In this document: one piece after another, positions 18,346 through 28,946 of the stretch
Layout of the letters: each line of letters begins with the position of its first letter
How positions within the stretch are numbered: the stretch's first letter is position 1
Assembly (NCBI RefSeq): GCF_002085925.2
Contig: NZ_CP053562.1
Span: 3,919,501 to 3,983,500, forward strand
Source: Thioclava electrotropha
GTDB taxonomy: Bacteria; Pseudomonadota; Alphaproteobacteria; Rhodobacterales; Rhodobacteraceae
Direction: 5' to 3'
Length of the DNA stretch: 64,000 bases
Program-made: the position numbers and the translations under genes
Notes under the pieces: generated by a model
What the model was told of the DNA's origin: nothing
The model's database searches: none
What the model saw: only the letters and a program-made list of their open reading frames with translations

Positions 18346-18773
18346 CGGCCCCCTTTCAGCCATTGCAAGATTGCCACATCAAGATGACCATGCTGCACGC
18401 GCAGCACAAGGGGCAGATTGACCCCCAACACCCTGTCTTTTCGACAGGTTGGCAAGCGTTCGACCTCTTCCCGATCGAGATCGACCAGCAAAGTGATGCG
18501 GGCTTGCGACAGGTGATCGGCGCGCAGGATACCCACGCCGCGCGCCTCGATCCGGCCCGCGATCGGCTCCGGTGCGCTTGCGATCAGCGCCTCGCCTTCG
18601 GCGCGCAGGTCGACCCGGTCATCGGCGACAAGTGACGCCCCCAGCGCCATCAACCGCAACGCGAGAAGCGATTTGCCACTGCCCGAGGCTCCACGAATGA
18701 GAACGCCGCGCTCGGGGTCGAGCGCGACGGCACTGGCATGGAGATTGGTCGAAAGGTCGTCAGACCCGGTCAT
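18336..18773 (-). CDS. hprK: HPr kinase/phosphorylase, short alphaproteobacterial form
   Basis: Kinase that phosphorylates HPr on its regulatory Ser. The product is only 145 residues, corresponding to the C-terminal catalytic domain of the roughly 310-residue Firmicutes enzyme. This is the normal form in alphaproteobacteria, not a truncation. The Walker A motif GASGSGKS lies at 28-35, then LVADDRVDL. It begins directly after the chvG stop, linking the sensor kinase and the PTS branch in one transcript. Confidence 0.93.
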   Translation of the reverse strand: MTGSDDLSTNLHASAVALDPERGVLIRGASGSGKSLLALRLMALGASLVADDRVDLRAEGEALIASAPEPIAGRIEARGVGILRADHLSQARITLLVDLDREEVERLPTCRKDRVLGVNLPLVLRVQHGHLDVAILQWLKGGRWA

Positions 18774-20522
18774 TCAGCTTACCGGCAGGCCCACGACGAA
18801 ACGCGCGCCCAAAGGATCGGAGGTCCGATCGGCATCGGTGGGGCGGATATTTTCGGCCCAGATCACGCCGCCATGAGCTTCGACGATCTGCTTGGAGATC
18901 GCGAGACCGAGGCCCGAGTGATCGCCGAATTGCCCCTCGGGGCGTTCCGAATAGAACCGCTTGAAGACCTTGGTCAGCGCCTCTTCGGGAATGCCCGGCC
19001 CGGTATCCTCAACCACGACCAGCACACGATTGTCGCGCTGGCGCGCCCAGACCCGCACCGCATCGCCCTCTTCGCAGAACGAGGTCGCATTGGTGATCAG
19101 GTTCACGAAGACCTGCGCCAGACGCGCTTCCAGCCCCGAGATGACCACGGATTGCGACGGCAGATCGGTGATGAAATCGACGCCCTTCTCGCGTGCCTGC
19201 TGCCCGAGGAATTCGCTGAGGTTCGACACCATCTTGATCAGGTCGAACTGCTCTTCCTCTTCTTTCACCAGCTCGGAATCGAGCCGCGATGCATTGGAAA
19301 TGTCACTCACAAGACGATCCAGTCTGCGCACGTCGTGATCGATGACTTCCAGAAGGCGGGTGCGCTGCTCCTCCTTCTTGACCATATGCAGCGAGGCCAC
19401 GGCAGAGCGCAGACTGGCCAGCGGGTTCTTGATCTCGTGGGCGACGTCGGCGGCGAACTGTTCGTTCGCGTCGATGCGTTCGTAAAGCGCGCCGACCATG
19501 CCGCGCATCGCGCCCGACAGACGCCCTATCTCGTCAGGTCGCGCGGTCAGGTCGGGGATGCGCACCCGGGCGGGCGCCATCTTGCGCGCGTTCTTGTCGC
19601 GCCCGATTTCGGCGGCGGCAGCAAGATCGGAGAGCGGATTGGCGATGGTCGAGGCCAGCACCAGCGACAGCCCGATCGAGACGATGATCGCGATCACGAA
19701 CATCTGCAGCACCTGCTCGCGCTCGACGCGGACCAGCGCGTCGATCTGCCCCGCGACAGAGATCAGCCCGACCACGCCCACGACGCGATCGCCCTGCCGG
19801 ATCGGCGTGGCAACGGCGAAGATGGTCTCTCCGGCGGCATTCTTCTGCGAGGCGATCTTGGTGCGGCCATCCAGCGCCGAGGGCACCAGATCGCGCACCA
19901 TGTCGAGCGCGCTATCGGCGGCGGTGCCGCCACCGCGCTCGAACAGACCCGCGACCGAGTCCCAGATCTGACCGAGAAAATCGCTGAGCACGGTGGAACG
20001 CTTGTCGAAATTGAGCCCGTCGACCTCTTCGACCGGCGCGCGGTCGCCCGTGGTCGTGGTGCCGAGCAGCGCCGCACTTGGATCGAACAGGTAGAGATCG
20101 GCGCCTTCGGGCAGCTCCATCCCGCGGATCGTCGCGAGCGGGTCGAGCCCGTCTCCCGCTGCCAGATTGACCGGCGCCCCCGCCGGAAGCTGCGCCTCGA
20201 ACACGTCGGCGGCCAGCTGCGCCTCGTTCACCAGCCCGCCTTCGCGCTGCAGCACGAGGCTGTCACGAAACGGGTTGAGGTAGAGCACGCCGGTCACCAG
20301 CACGATCATCGCCAACAGGTTGAAGGTGATGATCTTGCGCGCCAGCGGCGAGCGGTTGAGCGAGAACATCGACCGCCGCGCCCGACCCTTGCGCAGATCG
20401 TCGTCGACGATATCGGCCGGGCCGATCCAATCCTCGCCGAGCACGACTTCCGTTTCCGGCGCGCGACGGGCGAAGTTTGAGGAGCGCTTTCGAGCCAATC
20501 CGATCTTCCCGGCAATACTCAT
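18774..20522 (-). CDS. chvG: Sensor histidine kinase ChvG/ExoS
   Basis: Inner-membrane histidine kinase of 582 residues. A cytoplasmic N-terminus (to about 65) leads to membrane helix IITFNLLAMIVLVTGVLYL. A periplasmic domain (about 90-275) precedes a second helix near 280-300 and HAMP. The H-box VAHEIKNPLASL carries H362, and the ATPase domain has VVVEDTGPGIPEEAL and HSGLGLAISKQIVEAHGG. In Rhizobiales ChvG senses acid/envelope cues and with ChvI controls envelope and central-carbon genes including pckA. It lies 10 bases after chvI and abuts hprK. Confidence 0.95.
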   Translation of the reverse strand: MSIAGKIGLARKRSSNFARRAPETEVVLGEDWIGPADIVDDDLRKGRARRSMFSLNRSPLARKIITFNLLAMIVLVTGVLYLNPFRDSLVLQREGGLVNEAQLAADVFEAQLPAGAPVNLAAGDGLDPLATIRGMELPEGADLYLFDPSAALLGTTTTGDRAPVEEVDGLNFDKRSTVLSDFLGQIWDSVAGLFERGGGTAADSALDMVRDLVPSALDGRTKIASQKNAAGETIFAVATPIRQGDRVVGVVGLISVAGQIDALVRVEREQVLQMFVIAIIVSIGLSLVLASTIANPLSDLAAAAEIGRDKNARKMAPARVRIPDLTARPDEIGRLSGAMRGMVGALYERIDANEQFAADVAHEIKNPLASLRSAVASLHMVKKEEQRTRLLEVIDHDVRRLDRLVSDISNASRLDSELVKEEEEQFDLIKMVSNLSEFLGQQAREKGVDFITDLPSQSVVISGLEARLAQVFVNLITNATSFCEEGDAVRVWARQRDNRVLVVVEDTGPGIPEEALTKVFKRFYSERPEGQFGDHSGLGLAISKQIVEAHGGVIWAENIRPTDADRTSDPLGARFVVGLPVS

Positions 20523-20532
20523 CTACGTAGCA

Positions 20533-21234
20533 TCACTCTTCGTTATACCGGTATCCGATGCCGTAGAGTGTCTCGATCGCCGTGAAATCATCATCGACGC
20601 TGCGCATCTTCTTGCGCAGGCGCTTGATGTGGCTGTCGATCGTGCGGTCGTCGACATAGACCTGATCGTCGTAAGCCACGTCCATCAGCTGATCGCGCGA
20701 TTTCACGAAACCGGGCCGCTGCGCGAGCGCCTGAAGCAGCAGGAATTCGGTCACAGTCAGCGTAACGTCCTTGCTCTTCCAGGTCACCGCGTGGCGCAGA
20801 GGGTCCATCTCGAGCGAGCCGCGCACCATGACCTTGGTGTCTTCGGTCGAGGCGACCTCGCCGGTCGAGATCGCTTCCTGCCGGCGCAGCAGCGCGCGGA
20901 TGCGTTCGACCAGAAGACGCTGCGAGAACGGCTTCTTGACGTAGTCGTCCGCGCCCATGCGCAGACCCAGAACCTCGTCGATTTCGTCGTCTTTGGAGGT
21001 CAGGAAGATCACCGGCATCGCCGTCTTCTGGCGAAGCCGCTGCAGCAGCTCCATGCCGTCCATTCGCGGCATCTTTATATCCAGAACCGCCATGTCCGGG
21101 AGACGCTTGGTGAACGCGTCGAATGCAGCCTGTCCATCGTTATACGTTTCGACATCGTAACCTTCGGCCTCGAGCGTCATCGAGACAGAGGTCAGAATAT
21201 TGCGGTCGTCGTCGACCAGCGCGATTCTCGACAT
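20533..21234 (-). CDS. chvI: Response regulator ChvI
   Basis: OmpR-family regulator of 233 residues, partner of ChvG. The receiver domain has D8-D10 and phospho-acceptor D52 in [11 protein letters not shown], and the switch Lys in DYVKKPFSQ. The C-terminal winged helix carries [16 protein letters not shown] and ends [10 protein letters not shown], diagnostic of ChvI. The start at [10 protein letters not shown] is chosen over an upstream Met that gives 49 unsupported residues. It is divergent from pckA across 347 bp, the arrangement conserved in alphaproteobacteria. Confidence 0.95.
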   Translation of the reverse strand: MSRIALVDDDRNILTSVSMTLEAEGYDVETYNDGQAAFDAFTKRLPDMAVLDIKMPRMDGMELLQRLRQKTAMPVIFLTSKDDEIDEVLGLRMGADDYVKKPFSQRLLVERIRALLRRQEAISTGEVASTEDTKVMVRGSLEMDPLRHAVTWKSKDVTLTVTEFLLLQALAQRPGFVKSRDQLMDVAYDDQVYVDDRTIDSHIKRLRKKMRSVDDDFTAIETLYGIGYRYNEE

Positions 21235-21581
21235 GTCGGAATATCCCTTCACTGCTACTTTATAGTTATTACACGCATATTCCGCGTTCGTTGCCTTCAA
21301 ATCAACAAAAAGCTGCGAATCACCAAGGTTTCGCGAATCATCAGAGCCAGAATTTCCGAACCTTTGACTAATTTGCCTCACCTTTCCGCGACATTTCGCC
21401 GTGATTGCGCTAAACCTAGAAATGGTTGCGCTAACTCCCCCTATCCATTCTGTTCCTTCGCAAAATTGTCATGCTATAGGCGATCCATCCGGGTAACATT
21501 GTTGCTCGGATCGGCGCTTCGAGGCCCCGAGGCGCCGGGAATAACCCTGTGAACGCCGCGCGACGGCATCGGGAGCATCAG
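21235..21581. promoter_or_regulatory. Divergent chvI-pckA intergenic region
   Basis: This 347-bp gap without a gene is richer in A+T than its flanks. It must contain the promoters of the chv/PTS operon and of pckA. The clearest structure is a direct repeat, TTGCGCTAA at 21405-21413 and again at 21426-21434. The spacing is 21 bp, two turns of helix, as expected for a tandem OmpR-type binding site. No small ORF or hairpin stands out. Confidence 0.55.
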
Positions 21582-23180
21582 ATGGACATTGGACGCGTTA
21601 ACCCCGCGAAACGGCTGGAAGATCAAGGCATCGAAGGTCTCGGGAATGTCTATTATAACCTGCTGGAACCGGCGCTGATCCAAGAAGCGATCAAGCGCGA
21701 CGAAGGTACGCTCGGCAAGGGTGGCGCCTTCTACTGCACCACCGGGAAACACACGGGCCGGTCGCCCAAAGACAAGTTCGTCGTGCGCACCGCCTCGGTC
21801 GAAGACAGCATCTGGTGGGAGAACAACTCCCCGATGGAGCCCGAAGCCTTCGACCGCCTCTATGCCGACATGCTCGAGCATATGAAGGGCAAGGATTACT
21901 TCGTCGAGGACCTCTTCGGCGGTGCCGACCCCGAGCATCGGCTCGACGTGCGCCTCGTGGCGGAAATGGCCTGGCACGGGCTGTTCCTGCGCACCATGCT
22001 GCGCCGCCCCGAGCGCGAGGAACTCGACGCGTTCAATCCGGAATGGACGATCATCAACTGCCCGAGCTTCAAGGCCGATCCCGAGAAGCACGGCTGCCGC
22101 TCGGAAACCGTGATCGCGCTGAACTTCGAGAAGAAGACGATCCTGATCGGCAACACCGCCTATGCGGGTGAGAACAAGAAGGGCGTCTTCACCCTTCTCA
22201 ACTACATCCTGCCCGGCGAAGGCATCATGGCGATGCACTGCTCGGCCAACCACGCGATCGACGATCCCGACGACGCGGCGGTCTTCTTCGGCCTCTCTGG
22301 CACCGGCAAGACGACGCTCTCGGCCGATCCCTCGCGCATCCTCGTGGGCGATGACGAGCATGGCTGGTCGCATAACGGCATCTTCAACTTCGAAGGCGGC
22401 TGCTACGCCAAGACGATCAACCTGTCGAAAGAAGCCGAGCCGGAGATTTACAACACCTGCTCGATGTTCGGCACCGTGGTAGAGAACATGGTGTTCGACG
22501 AGGAGACGCTGGAGCTGGACTTCAACGACAACTCGATCACCGACAACATGCGCTGCGCCTATCCGCTGCATTACATCCCGAACGCCTCGGATACCGCGAT
22601 GGCGGGCCAGCCCAAGAACGTGATCATGCTGACCTGCGATGCCTTCGGTGTCCTGCCGCCCATCGCGCGGCTGACCCCGGCGCAGGCGATGTATCACTTC
22701 CTGTCGGGCTTCACCTCGAAGACCCCGGGCACCGAGGTCGGCGTGGTCGAGCCGCTCCCGACCTTCTCGACCTGCTTCGGCGCGCCCTTCATGCCGCGTC
22801 GCCCCGAGGTCTATGGCAAGCTGCTTCAAGAGAAGATCCGCAACACCGGCGCGTCGTGCTGGCTGGTGAACACCGGCTGGACCGGCGGCGCTTTCGGCAC
22901 CGGCTCGCGGATGCCGATCCGGGCGACCCGTGCGCTGCTGAAAGCCGCGCTCGACGGCTCGCTGCATGACGTGCAGTTCCGCAAGGATCCCAACTTCGGC
23001 TTCGAGGTTCCGGTCTCGGTCCCGAACGTCTCGGACGTGCTTCTGGACCCGCGCCGCACCTGGGACGACGCGGCGGCCTATGATGCGCAGGCGCAGAAGC
23101 TGGTGGAGATGTTCTCGGACAACTTCGCGCAATACGTGCCCTATATCGACGACGACGTGAAAGCCGCGGCAATCGGCTGA
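21582..23180 (+). CDS. pckA: Phosphoenolpyruvate carboxykinase (ATP)
   Basis: Gluconeogenic enzyme converting oxaloacetate and ATP to phosphoenolpyruvate, CO2 and ADP. The 532 residues are the usual length. The kinase P-loop [11 protein letters not shown] lies near residue 240, DEHGWS follows, and [13 protein letters not shown] is the typical PEPCK block. Earlier, [13 protein letters not shown] is the substrate-site signature. It is divergent from chvI and followed by a terminator. In Rhizobiales it is regulated by ChvGI, and the paired direct repeats upstream fit that idea. Confidence 0.97.
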   Translation: MDIGRVNPAKRLEDQGIEGLGNVYYNLLEPALIQEAIKRDEGTLGKGGAFYCTTGKHTGRSPKDKFVVRTASVEDSIWWENNSPMEPEAFDRLYADMLEHMKGKDYFVEDLFGGADPEHRLDVRLVAEMAWHGLFLRTMLRRPEREELDAFNPEWTIINCPSFKADPEKHGCRSETVIALNFEKKTILIGNTAYAGENKKGVFTLLNYILPGEGIMAMHCSANHAIDDPDDAAVFFGLSGTGKTTLSADPSRILVGDDEHGWSHNGIFNFEGGCYAKTINLSKEAEPEIYNTCSMFGTVVENMVFDEETLELDFNDNSITDNMRCAYPLHYIPNASDTAMAGQPKNVIMLTCDAFGVLPPIARLTPAQAMYHFLSGFTSKTPGTEVGVVEPLPTFSTCFGAPFMPRRPEVYGKLLQEKIRNTGASCWLVNTGWTGGAFGTGSRMPIRATRALLKAALDGSLHDVQFRKDPNFGFEVPVSVPNVSDVLLDPRRTWDDAAAYDAQAQKLVEMFSDNFAQYVPYIDDDVKAAAIG

Positions 23181-23211
23181 TCCGCTGAACCCGGAACACG
23201 AGATTTTTAAG

Positions 23212-23238
23212 AAGGCCGGCGATCACGTCGGCCTTTTT
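23212..23238 (+). terminator. Rho-independent terminator of pckA
   Basis: AAGGCCG (23212-23218) pairs with CGGCCTT (23229-23235) and continues into TTT. Confidence 0.88.
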
Positions 23239-23279
23239 CATGTGCGACGCCCACTTTCCTAAACCCTTGAACCGCCTAC

Positions 23280-24890
23280 ATGATGCCAGCCATGAAACTG
23301 GAACTGCTTCATATTCTGGGCTTCGCCCTGATCGCCGGCCTCATCGCGCTGGCCGGTCTGACGCTGATCGTCGCACGGCTGTCGCATCGGCGTCCGAAAG
23401 GCCCGTTCCCCAAGTCCCATATGCAACTCGCCCCCGAAACCGGGCGCTTCGCGATGGCGTTGCAGAACCGGCTCGCTGGAATTGAGACAAAGAGCGCGGT
23501 CCAGCTGCTCGCAGATCCGCTCGACGCGCTGGCGGCGCGGCTGGAACTGATCGACGCGGCGGAGGTCTCGCTCGATCTGCAATACTACATCTGGCAGAAC
23601 GACACCGCGGGCGCGATCATGCTCGGCGCGCTGCGCAAGGCCGCCAAACGCGGGGTCCATATCCGGCTGCTGATCGACGATAACGGCACGGCGGGGATGG
23701 ACCGCACGCTGGCCGCGCTCGACCAGTTACCCAATGTCGACGTGCGCCTCTTCAACCCCTTCCCGATCCGGACCGCACGCTTCCTCGGCTACCTGTCCGA
23801 TTTCCGCCGCCTTAACCGCCGGATGCACAACAAGGCGATGATCGCAGATGGACGGATGGCGATCCTCGGCGGGCGCAATATCGGCGACGACTACTTTAAC
23901 AGCCTCTCCGAGAGCGGGCTCTACATGGATCTCGACGTCGCCGTCGCGGGGCCGGTTCTGGCGCAGATCGGCAAGCAGTTCGACCTCTACTGGAACGCGC
24001 CCCCTGCGATCCCGGCGGAAAAGATGTTGGGTGGCTGCGAGGCGAAAGAGGCCGAGACCATCATCAAGACCGAAGAGCTCCGCCTCTCGGAACCCGAGGC
24101 GAAGCGTTATGCGGACGACCTGCAGCATCCCGACCGGACGTCGCGGCTGCTGTCAGGCAAGGCGCGGGTGATCTTCGCCGAGGCGCAGTTGATCTACGAC
24201 CACCCGTCGAAAATCCACGGGCTTTTGCAAGGGCGCAAACTGCTCTGGCAATATCTGGTGCGCGCCTTGGGGCAACCGCTGGAAGAACTGGTGCTGGTGA
24301 CGCCCTACCTCGTCCCGACGCGGACGGGGGTGCGTTATCTCAAGCGGATTGCGCAATCGGGGGCGACCATCAAGGTGCTGACGAATTCCTATGCCGCGAC
24401 CGATGTGGCGCTGGTCCATTCCGGCTACGCGCACCGCCGCAAGGGGCTGTTGCGCGCAGGCATCGAGCTTTACGAATACGCCGCCGACGCCGAAGACCGC
24501 CGCCCGAGTGAGCGCAACCGGCGCGAGCGGCTGCTGGGCTCCGACATTCGCGGCACCTCGCCGTTTTCGCGCAACAAGCTGCACGCCAAGGTCTTCGCGG
24601 TGGATCGCGCGCGCGTATTCATCGGCTCGTTCAACTTCGATCCACGCTCGATGCGGCTCAATACAGAGCTGGGCATCGTGATCGACGCGCCCGAGATCGC
24701 GACGGAAATCTCCGAGACCTTCAAGGAGTTTATCCCCGCCCGCGCGTGGCGGCTGCGCCTCACCCGTGCGCAGCAATTACGCTGGTCGCGGCCCGGTCAT
24801 GGTGTGCGCAAGCGCGAGCCGGGCGTGCCCTTCTCGCACCGGATCTTCCTGTGGATCGCGCAGCGCCTGCCGATCGAGTGGATGCTCTAA
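23280..24890 (+). CDS. Phospholipase D family protein (cardiolipin synthase-like)
   Basis: PLD-superfamily protein of 536 residues with two HKD motifs: HNKAMIADGRMAILGGRN starting near 183 and HAKVFAVDRARVFIGSFN near 435. An N-terminal hydrophobic segment (about 8-30) anchors it to the membrane. Two HKD motifs and the layout suggest a ClsC-like phosphatidyl transferase (cardiolipin synthesis), but hydrolytic PLD activity cannot be excluded. The start is uncertain: ATGs at 23280, 23283 and 23292 all lack a strong ribosome binding site. It is convergent with rnr, which ends three bases away. Confidence 0.88.
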   Translation: MMPAMKLELLHILGFALIAGLIALAGLTLIVARLSHRRPKGPFPKSHMQLAPETGRFAMALQNRLAGIETKSAVQLLADPLDALAARLELIDAAEVSLDLQYYIWQNDTAGAIMLGALRKAAKRGVHIRLLIDDNGTAGMDRTLAALDQLPNVDVRLFNPFPIRTARFLGYLSDFRRLNRRMHNKAMIADGRMAILGGRNIGDDYFNSLSESGLYMDLDVAVAGPVLAQIGKQFDLYWNAPPAIPAEKMLGGCEAKEAETIIKTEELRLSEPEAKRYADDLQHPDRTSRLLSGKARVIFAEAQLIYDHPSKIHGLLQGRKLLWQYLVRALGQPLEELVLVTPYLVPTRTGVRYLKRIAQSGATIKVLTNSYAATDVALVHSGYAHRRKGLLRAGIELYEYAADAEDRRPSERNRRERLLGSDIRGTSPFSRNKLHAKVFAVDRARVFIGSFNFDPRSMRLNTELGIVIDAPEIATEISETFKEFIPARAWRLRLTRAQQLRWSRPGHGVRKREPGVPFSHRIFLWIAQRLPIEWML

Positions 24891-24893
24891 GCC

Positions 24894-27199
24894 TCAGCTC
24901 TTGCGCGTGCGTTTCACCTTGCGCGCGACCGCCTTCTTCTTGGCGGCATCGCGGGCCGGTTTGCGCGGCCCCTTACCCGGGCCTTTGCGCGGCGGGCGCG
25001 TACCGGGCCGTCGGCCCTTACGGCGCTTGCCGTCGCCCGAGGGCATCCCCTGCCCTTCGACTTCCAGCAGTTCCAGCATCAGCCCGCCGGTGATCGGCAC
25101 GGCCTCGGACAGCCGCACCCGGACGCGCTGCCCGATGGTGATGACCATGCCGGTATCGGAGCCCACCAGCTCCTGCGCCTCGCGGTCGAAATGGAAGAAC
25201 TCGCGCCCGATCTCGCGGATCGGGATCAGCCCGTCCGCGCCGGTCTCGTCGAGCTTCACGAAGGCGCCGAATTTCTGCACGCCCGAGATGCGGCCCGTGA
25301 ATTCGCTGCCCACCCGGTCCGACAGATAGGCCGCCAGATAGCGGTCGGTCGTGTCGCGTTCGGCTACCATCGAGCGGCGCTCGGTATCGGAAATCTGCTT
25401 CGCGGTATCTTCGAGGTTCTCGATATCCCACGCGCTCAACCCGTCCTTGCCCCAGCCATGGCCGAGGATCAGCGCGCGGTGCACGATCAGGTCGGAATAG
25501 CGCCGGATCGGCGAGGTGAAATGCGCGTAGGAGCGCAGCGCGAGACCGAAATGGCCGTAATTCGTCGGCGCGTAATAGGCCTGCGTCATCGAGCGCAACG
25601 TCGAGATGTTGATCAGCTCGTCGAACTCGGAGCCCTCGGACTGGCTGAGCAGATTGTTCAGATGCGCGGTCTGCAGCACCTGCCCCTTCGCCAGGGTGAA
25701 ACCCGACGCCTGCGCCACTTCGCGCAAACTCTCGATCTTCTCGAGGCTGGGTTCTTCGTGAACACGATAGAGCAGCGGGCGACGCAGCTTCTCCAGTTCC
25801 TCGGCGGCCGCCACATTGGCCAGCACCATGAACTCCTCGATCAGCTTATGGGCATCGAGCCGCTCCTTGAACCGGATCGAGGCGACATGCCCGTCGTCGC
25901 CGATCACGATCTGCCGTTCGGGCAGGTCCAGCTCCAGCGGCTGACGGATCGCGCGGGCATGCTTGAGCGCCTCGTAAGCCTCGTAGATCGGATCGATGAT
26001 CTCCTCGACCATCTCCTCGGTCTTCTCGTCCGGGTTGCCATCGCGCGCCGACTGCACCTGCCCGTATTCGAGCGAGCCGACCGAACGGATCATCCCGCGC
26101 GTGAAGCGATGCGAGACCTTGCGCCCCTGCGCGTCGATCTTCATCCGCACCGCCAATACCGCACGGTCCACATTCTCGTGGAGCGAGCACAGATCGCCCG
26201 AGAGGCTATCGGGCAGCATCGGCACGACGCGGTCGGGGAAATAGGTGGAGTTGCCGCGCTTGCGGGCCTCGCGGTCCAGCTCGGACCCCGGCGTGACGTA
26301 ATGCGCCACGTCGGCAATCGCGACCCAGATCAGGAAGCCGCCGTCGTTCTTCGGATCGTCGTCGCGGATCACCAGAACGGCATCGTCGCGGTCGCGCGCA
26401 TCCGCCGGGTCGATGGTGACGAAAGACAGCTTGCGCAGGTCTTCGCGATCCTCCAAGGGCGCGGGCTTGGCCGCATCGGCTTCGGCCACGACCGCATCGG
26501 GGAAATCGTCGGGGATGCCATGCTGATGGATCGCGATCAGCGACACGGCTTTCGGTGCGGACGGATCGCCCAGCACCTCGATCACGCGCGCCTTGGGCAG
26601 GCCCATGCGCCCGCGCGGCCCGGTCTGTTCGGCCTCGACCAGCTCGCCATCCTTGGCGCCCAGCGTGACCGCCGCCGGCACTTGCCATTCGTTGCCGACA
26701 CCCTTGTCGATCGGCATGATCCGCCCGCCCTCGGCGTTCTTGCGGAAAATGCCGACGATGCGATGCGACGCCTGCCCGATCTTGCGGATCAGCCGCGCCT
26801 CGTAGCCGTAATCCTCATCCTCGACCGGGGTCAGGCGGCCGAGGATACGGTCGCCCTCGGCCAGCGTGGGATCGCCGTCCTTCGGAACGAAGAGCACCAA
26901 AGGCGCAGGCCCCTCGCCATTCCATTCGGCAGGCTCGGCCCATTGGTCGCCTTGGCTGTCCTCGCGCATCACGCGCAGCACGGAAACCGGCGGCAGCACA
27001 TTGGGATCGCGGAAGTTGCGGCGGCGCTTCTCGATCAGGCCTTCATCGGCCATGTCCTGAGAATGCGCTTCAGCTCGATCTTCGCCTGCCCCTTCACACC
27101 GAAGGCCCGCGCGATATCGCGCTTGGCCCCTTGGTCGGGGTTGTCGTTCAGCCAGTCGAGGATTTGCTGGCGCGAGGGGATGGGGGCGGGTTTGCTCAT
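24894..27199 (-). pseudogene. rnr: Ribonuclease R, reading frame interrupted by a one-base deletion
   Basis: RNase R is a 3'-5' exoribonuclease that degrades structured RNA. From the ATG at 27199 the sequence reads a good RNase R N-terminus (SKPAPIPSRQQILDWLNDN, later AKRDIARAFGVKG and KIELKRIL), but this frame stops at 27035 after 54 codons. The rest of the protein (ADEGLIEKRRRNF onward) continues in the -1 frame from about 27,060 to 24,894. One extra base near 27,058-27,063 (for example CTGGAG for CTGAG on the plus strand) would restore a single frame. The body is otherwise complete: RNB motif DPADARDRDDAVLV, S1 domain SGVQKFGAFVKL and a Lys/Arg tail. It may be a real mutation, a programmed shift or a sequencing error. 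Confidence 0.85.
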
Positions 27200-27265
27200 G
27201 GGTTTGCCTAACATGGGGCGTGAGGGGCGTCACTCAAAGAGTGTTGCGCTATTCGTGGGTGTCGA

Positions 27266-27350
27266 GGGGGCGCTGCCCCCGCGCGTAGGCGCGCATGGCT
27301 TGGGCGGAGGGGGCTCTGCCCCCGCGCTGACGCGCCCCCCGGGATACTTG
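27266..27350. repeat. Intergenic palindromic repeat cluster
   Basis: GGGGGCGCTGCCCCC (27266-27280), GGGGGCTCTGCCCCC (27309-27323) and CCCCGGGATACTTG (27337-27350) lie between rnr and the GNAT gene. Related pieces occur near 15.6-15.8 kb and 56.0 kb. No gene is seen here. Confidence 0.6.
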
Positions 27351-27364
27351 GATCAAGAGGAAGC

Positions 27365-27781
27365 TCAGAGCGGTTTTTCCATATCGCGATGCGGGATGCC
27401 CGCGTCGTCGTAATCTTCGCCGTAGGGCACGAAGCCGAGCTTCTCGTAGAACGGGATCGCGTAGCTCTGGGCCGAGAGATAGGCGCGGGTACAGCCCATC
27501 TCAGCGAACCGCTCGCAGGCGTCGCGCACCAGCGCCGCGCCAAGCCCGGTGCCACGCGCGGATTTCGCCACGCAGATGCGACCGATCTTGCCGGTCTCCT
27601 CCTTGCGGATCAGCCTTGCGGTCCCGAGCGGCGTGCCCTCCTCGCTGGCCAGCAAATGGACCGCCTGATCGTCGAGATCGTCCCATTCCTCGGGCTCGGG
27701 AATGCCCTGTTCTTCGATGAACACGGCCCGGCGCAGCGCGTGGCAGGGCGTGTAATCGGTGACCGGCTCGATCTTGATCAT
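27365..27781 (-). CDS. GNAT family N-acetyltransferase
   Basis: A 138-residue single-domain GNAT. The acetyl-CoA binding loop is [14 protein letters not shown] (about 88-101), preceded by IGRICVAK and followed by [18 protein letters not shown]. This end block and the DDQAVHLLA region match the ElaA/YjcF-like subgroup. The substrate is unknown. The ATG overlaps the dapE stop by four bases (ATGA), so it is translated together with dapE. Confidence 0.88.
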   Translation of the reverse strand: MIKIEPVTDYTPCHALRRAVFIEEQGIPEPEEWDDLDDQAVHLLASEEGTPLGTARLIRKEETGKIGRICVAKSARGTGLGAALVRDACERFAEMGCTRAYLSAQSYAIPFYEKLGFVPYGEDYDDAGIPHRDMEKPL

Positions 27782-28920
27782 GCGAAGTAGTCTTTCAGGA
27801 TGCGGGCATAGACGCGTGTGAGCGCTTCGATCTGGTCGAGGGGCACACGTTCGTCCACCTGATGCATCGTCGCGCCGACAAGGCCGAATTCCACGACCGG
27901 GCAGTGATCCTTTACGAAGCGCGCATCCGAGGTGCCGCCCGAGGTGGACAGCTCCGGCGCGCGGCCCGTTTCCGCCTCGACCGATTTCGCGACGAGATCG
28001 ACGAAGGGACCGGGCGGGGTGACGAAGCTTTCGCCCGAGATATCGGGGTTGAGCGCGATACGGATGCCGGTCTCGGCGGCGATCTCGGAGGCCATCGCCT
28101 CGGCCCAGGCGATCAGCCCCTCGCCCGTATGCGCATCGTTGAAGCGAATATTCACGGTCGCGCGTGCCTTGGCCGGGATCACGTTATTGGCCGGGTTGCC
28201 GCAATCGATGGTGGTGATCTGCAGGCTCGACGGCTGGAAATGATCGGTGCCGTGGTCGAGCGGCTCTGCGGTCATCCGGCCCAGCAGATCGACCAGCGCA
28301 TGCAGCGGGTTCTTCGCGCGATGCGGATAGGCGGCATGGCCCTGCACGCCCTCGGCCTCGATATAGAAGCTGAGCGAGCCACGCCGCCCGATCTTCATCA
28401 TCTCGCCCATCTCATTGGGGCAGGTCGGCTCACCCACGAGGCAGACTGACATCGCCTCGCCCTCGGCCTTCATCCAATCCAGAAGCGCCCGCGTGCCGTC
28501 GCGGCCCGGCCCTTCCTCGTCGCCGGTGATGGCGAGGATCACCGCACCGTCGGGCGGCGTCTCGGTCACGAAATCCACCGCTGCCGCGGCAAAGGCCGCC
28601 ACGGCGGTCTTCATATCAGTCGCCCCGCGCCCCCACATCACGCCGTCGACGACCTCGGCGCCGAAGGGATCATGGGTCCAGGCGGCGGCATCGCCCACCG
28701 GCACGACATCCGTGTGCCCGTTGAAGCCGAAGCTTTTCGCCGCCCCCTTCGCGCCCCAGCGCGCATAAAGGTTCGGCGTGCCATTGCGATCGACGCGCGT
28801 GCAGGTGAAGCCTGCTTCCGTCAGCAGGCCTTCCAGCAAGACCAGCGCGCCGCCCTCCTCCGGGGTCACCGAGGGGCAGCGGATCAGATCGGCGCTCAGG
28901 CGGATGGGATCGGTCGTCAT
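27778..28920 (-). CDS. dapE: Succinyl-diaminopimelate desuccinylase
   Basis: Zinc-dependent M20-family amidohydrolase of 380 residues. It converts N-succinyl-LL-diaminopimelate to LL-diaminopimelate in lysine and peptidoglycan synthesis. Metal ligands and catalysis are visible in [10 protein letters not shown] (H69, D71), [21 protein letters not shown] and the C-terminal [11 protein letters not shown], where DapE-specific residues fall. The ATG at 28920 follows an AAGGAG site; a GTG two codons earlier is less likely. A possible aminotransferase partner (DapC-like) lies at 49-50 kb. Confidence 0.95.
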   Translation of the reverse strand: MTTDPIRLSADLIRCPSVTPEEGGALVLLEGLLTEAGFTCTRVDRNGTPNLYARWGAKGAAKSFGFNGHTDVVPVGDAAAWTHDPFGAEVVDGVMWGRGATDMKTAVAAFAAAAVDFVTETPPDGAVILAITGDEEGPGRDGTRALLDWMKAEGEAMSVCLVGEPTCPNEMGEMMKIGRRGSLSFYIEAEGVQGHAAYPHRAKNPLHALVDLLGRMTAEPLDHGTDHFQPSSLQITTIDCGNPANNVIPAKARATVNIRFNDAHTGEGLIAWAEAMASEIAAETGIRIALNPDISGESFVTPPGPFVDLVAKSVEAETGRAPELSTSGGTSDARFVKDHCPVVEFGLVGATMHQVDERVPLDQIEALTRVYARILKDYFA

Positions 28921-28946
28921 GGGCACTCCTTTTCAGCGCTACAGGC

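Noticed and set aside
18336..18773. hprK looks truncated compared with Firmicutes
   Set aside because: The short kinase-domain-only form is normal in alphaproteobacteria, and the P-loop and following Asp motif are intact.
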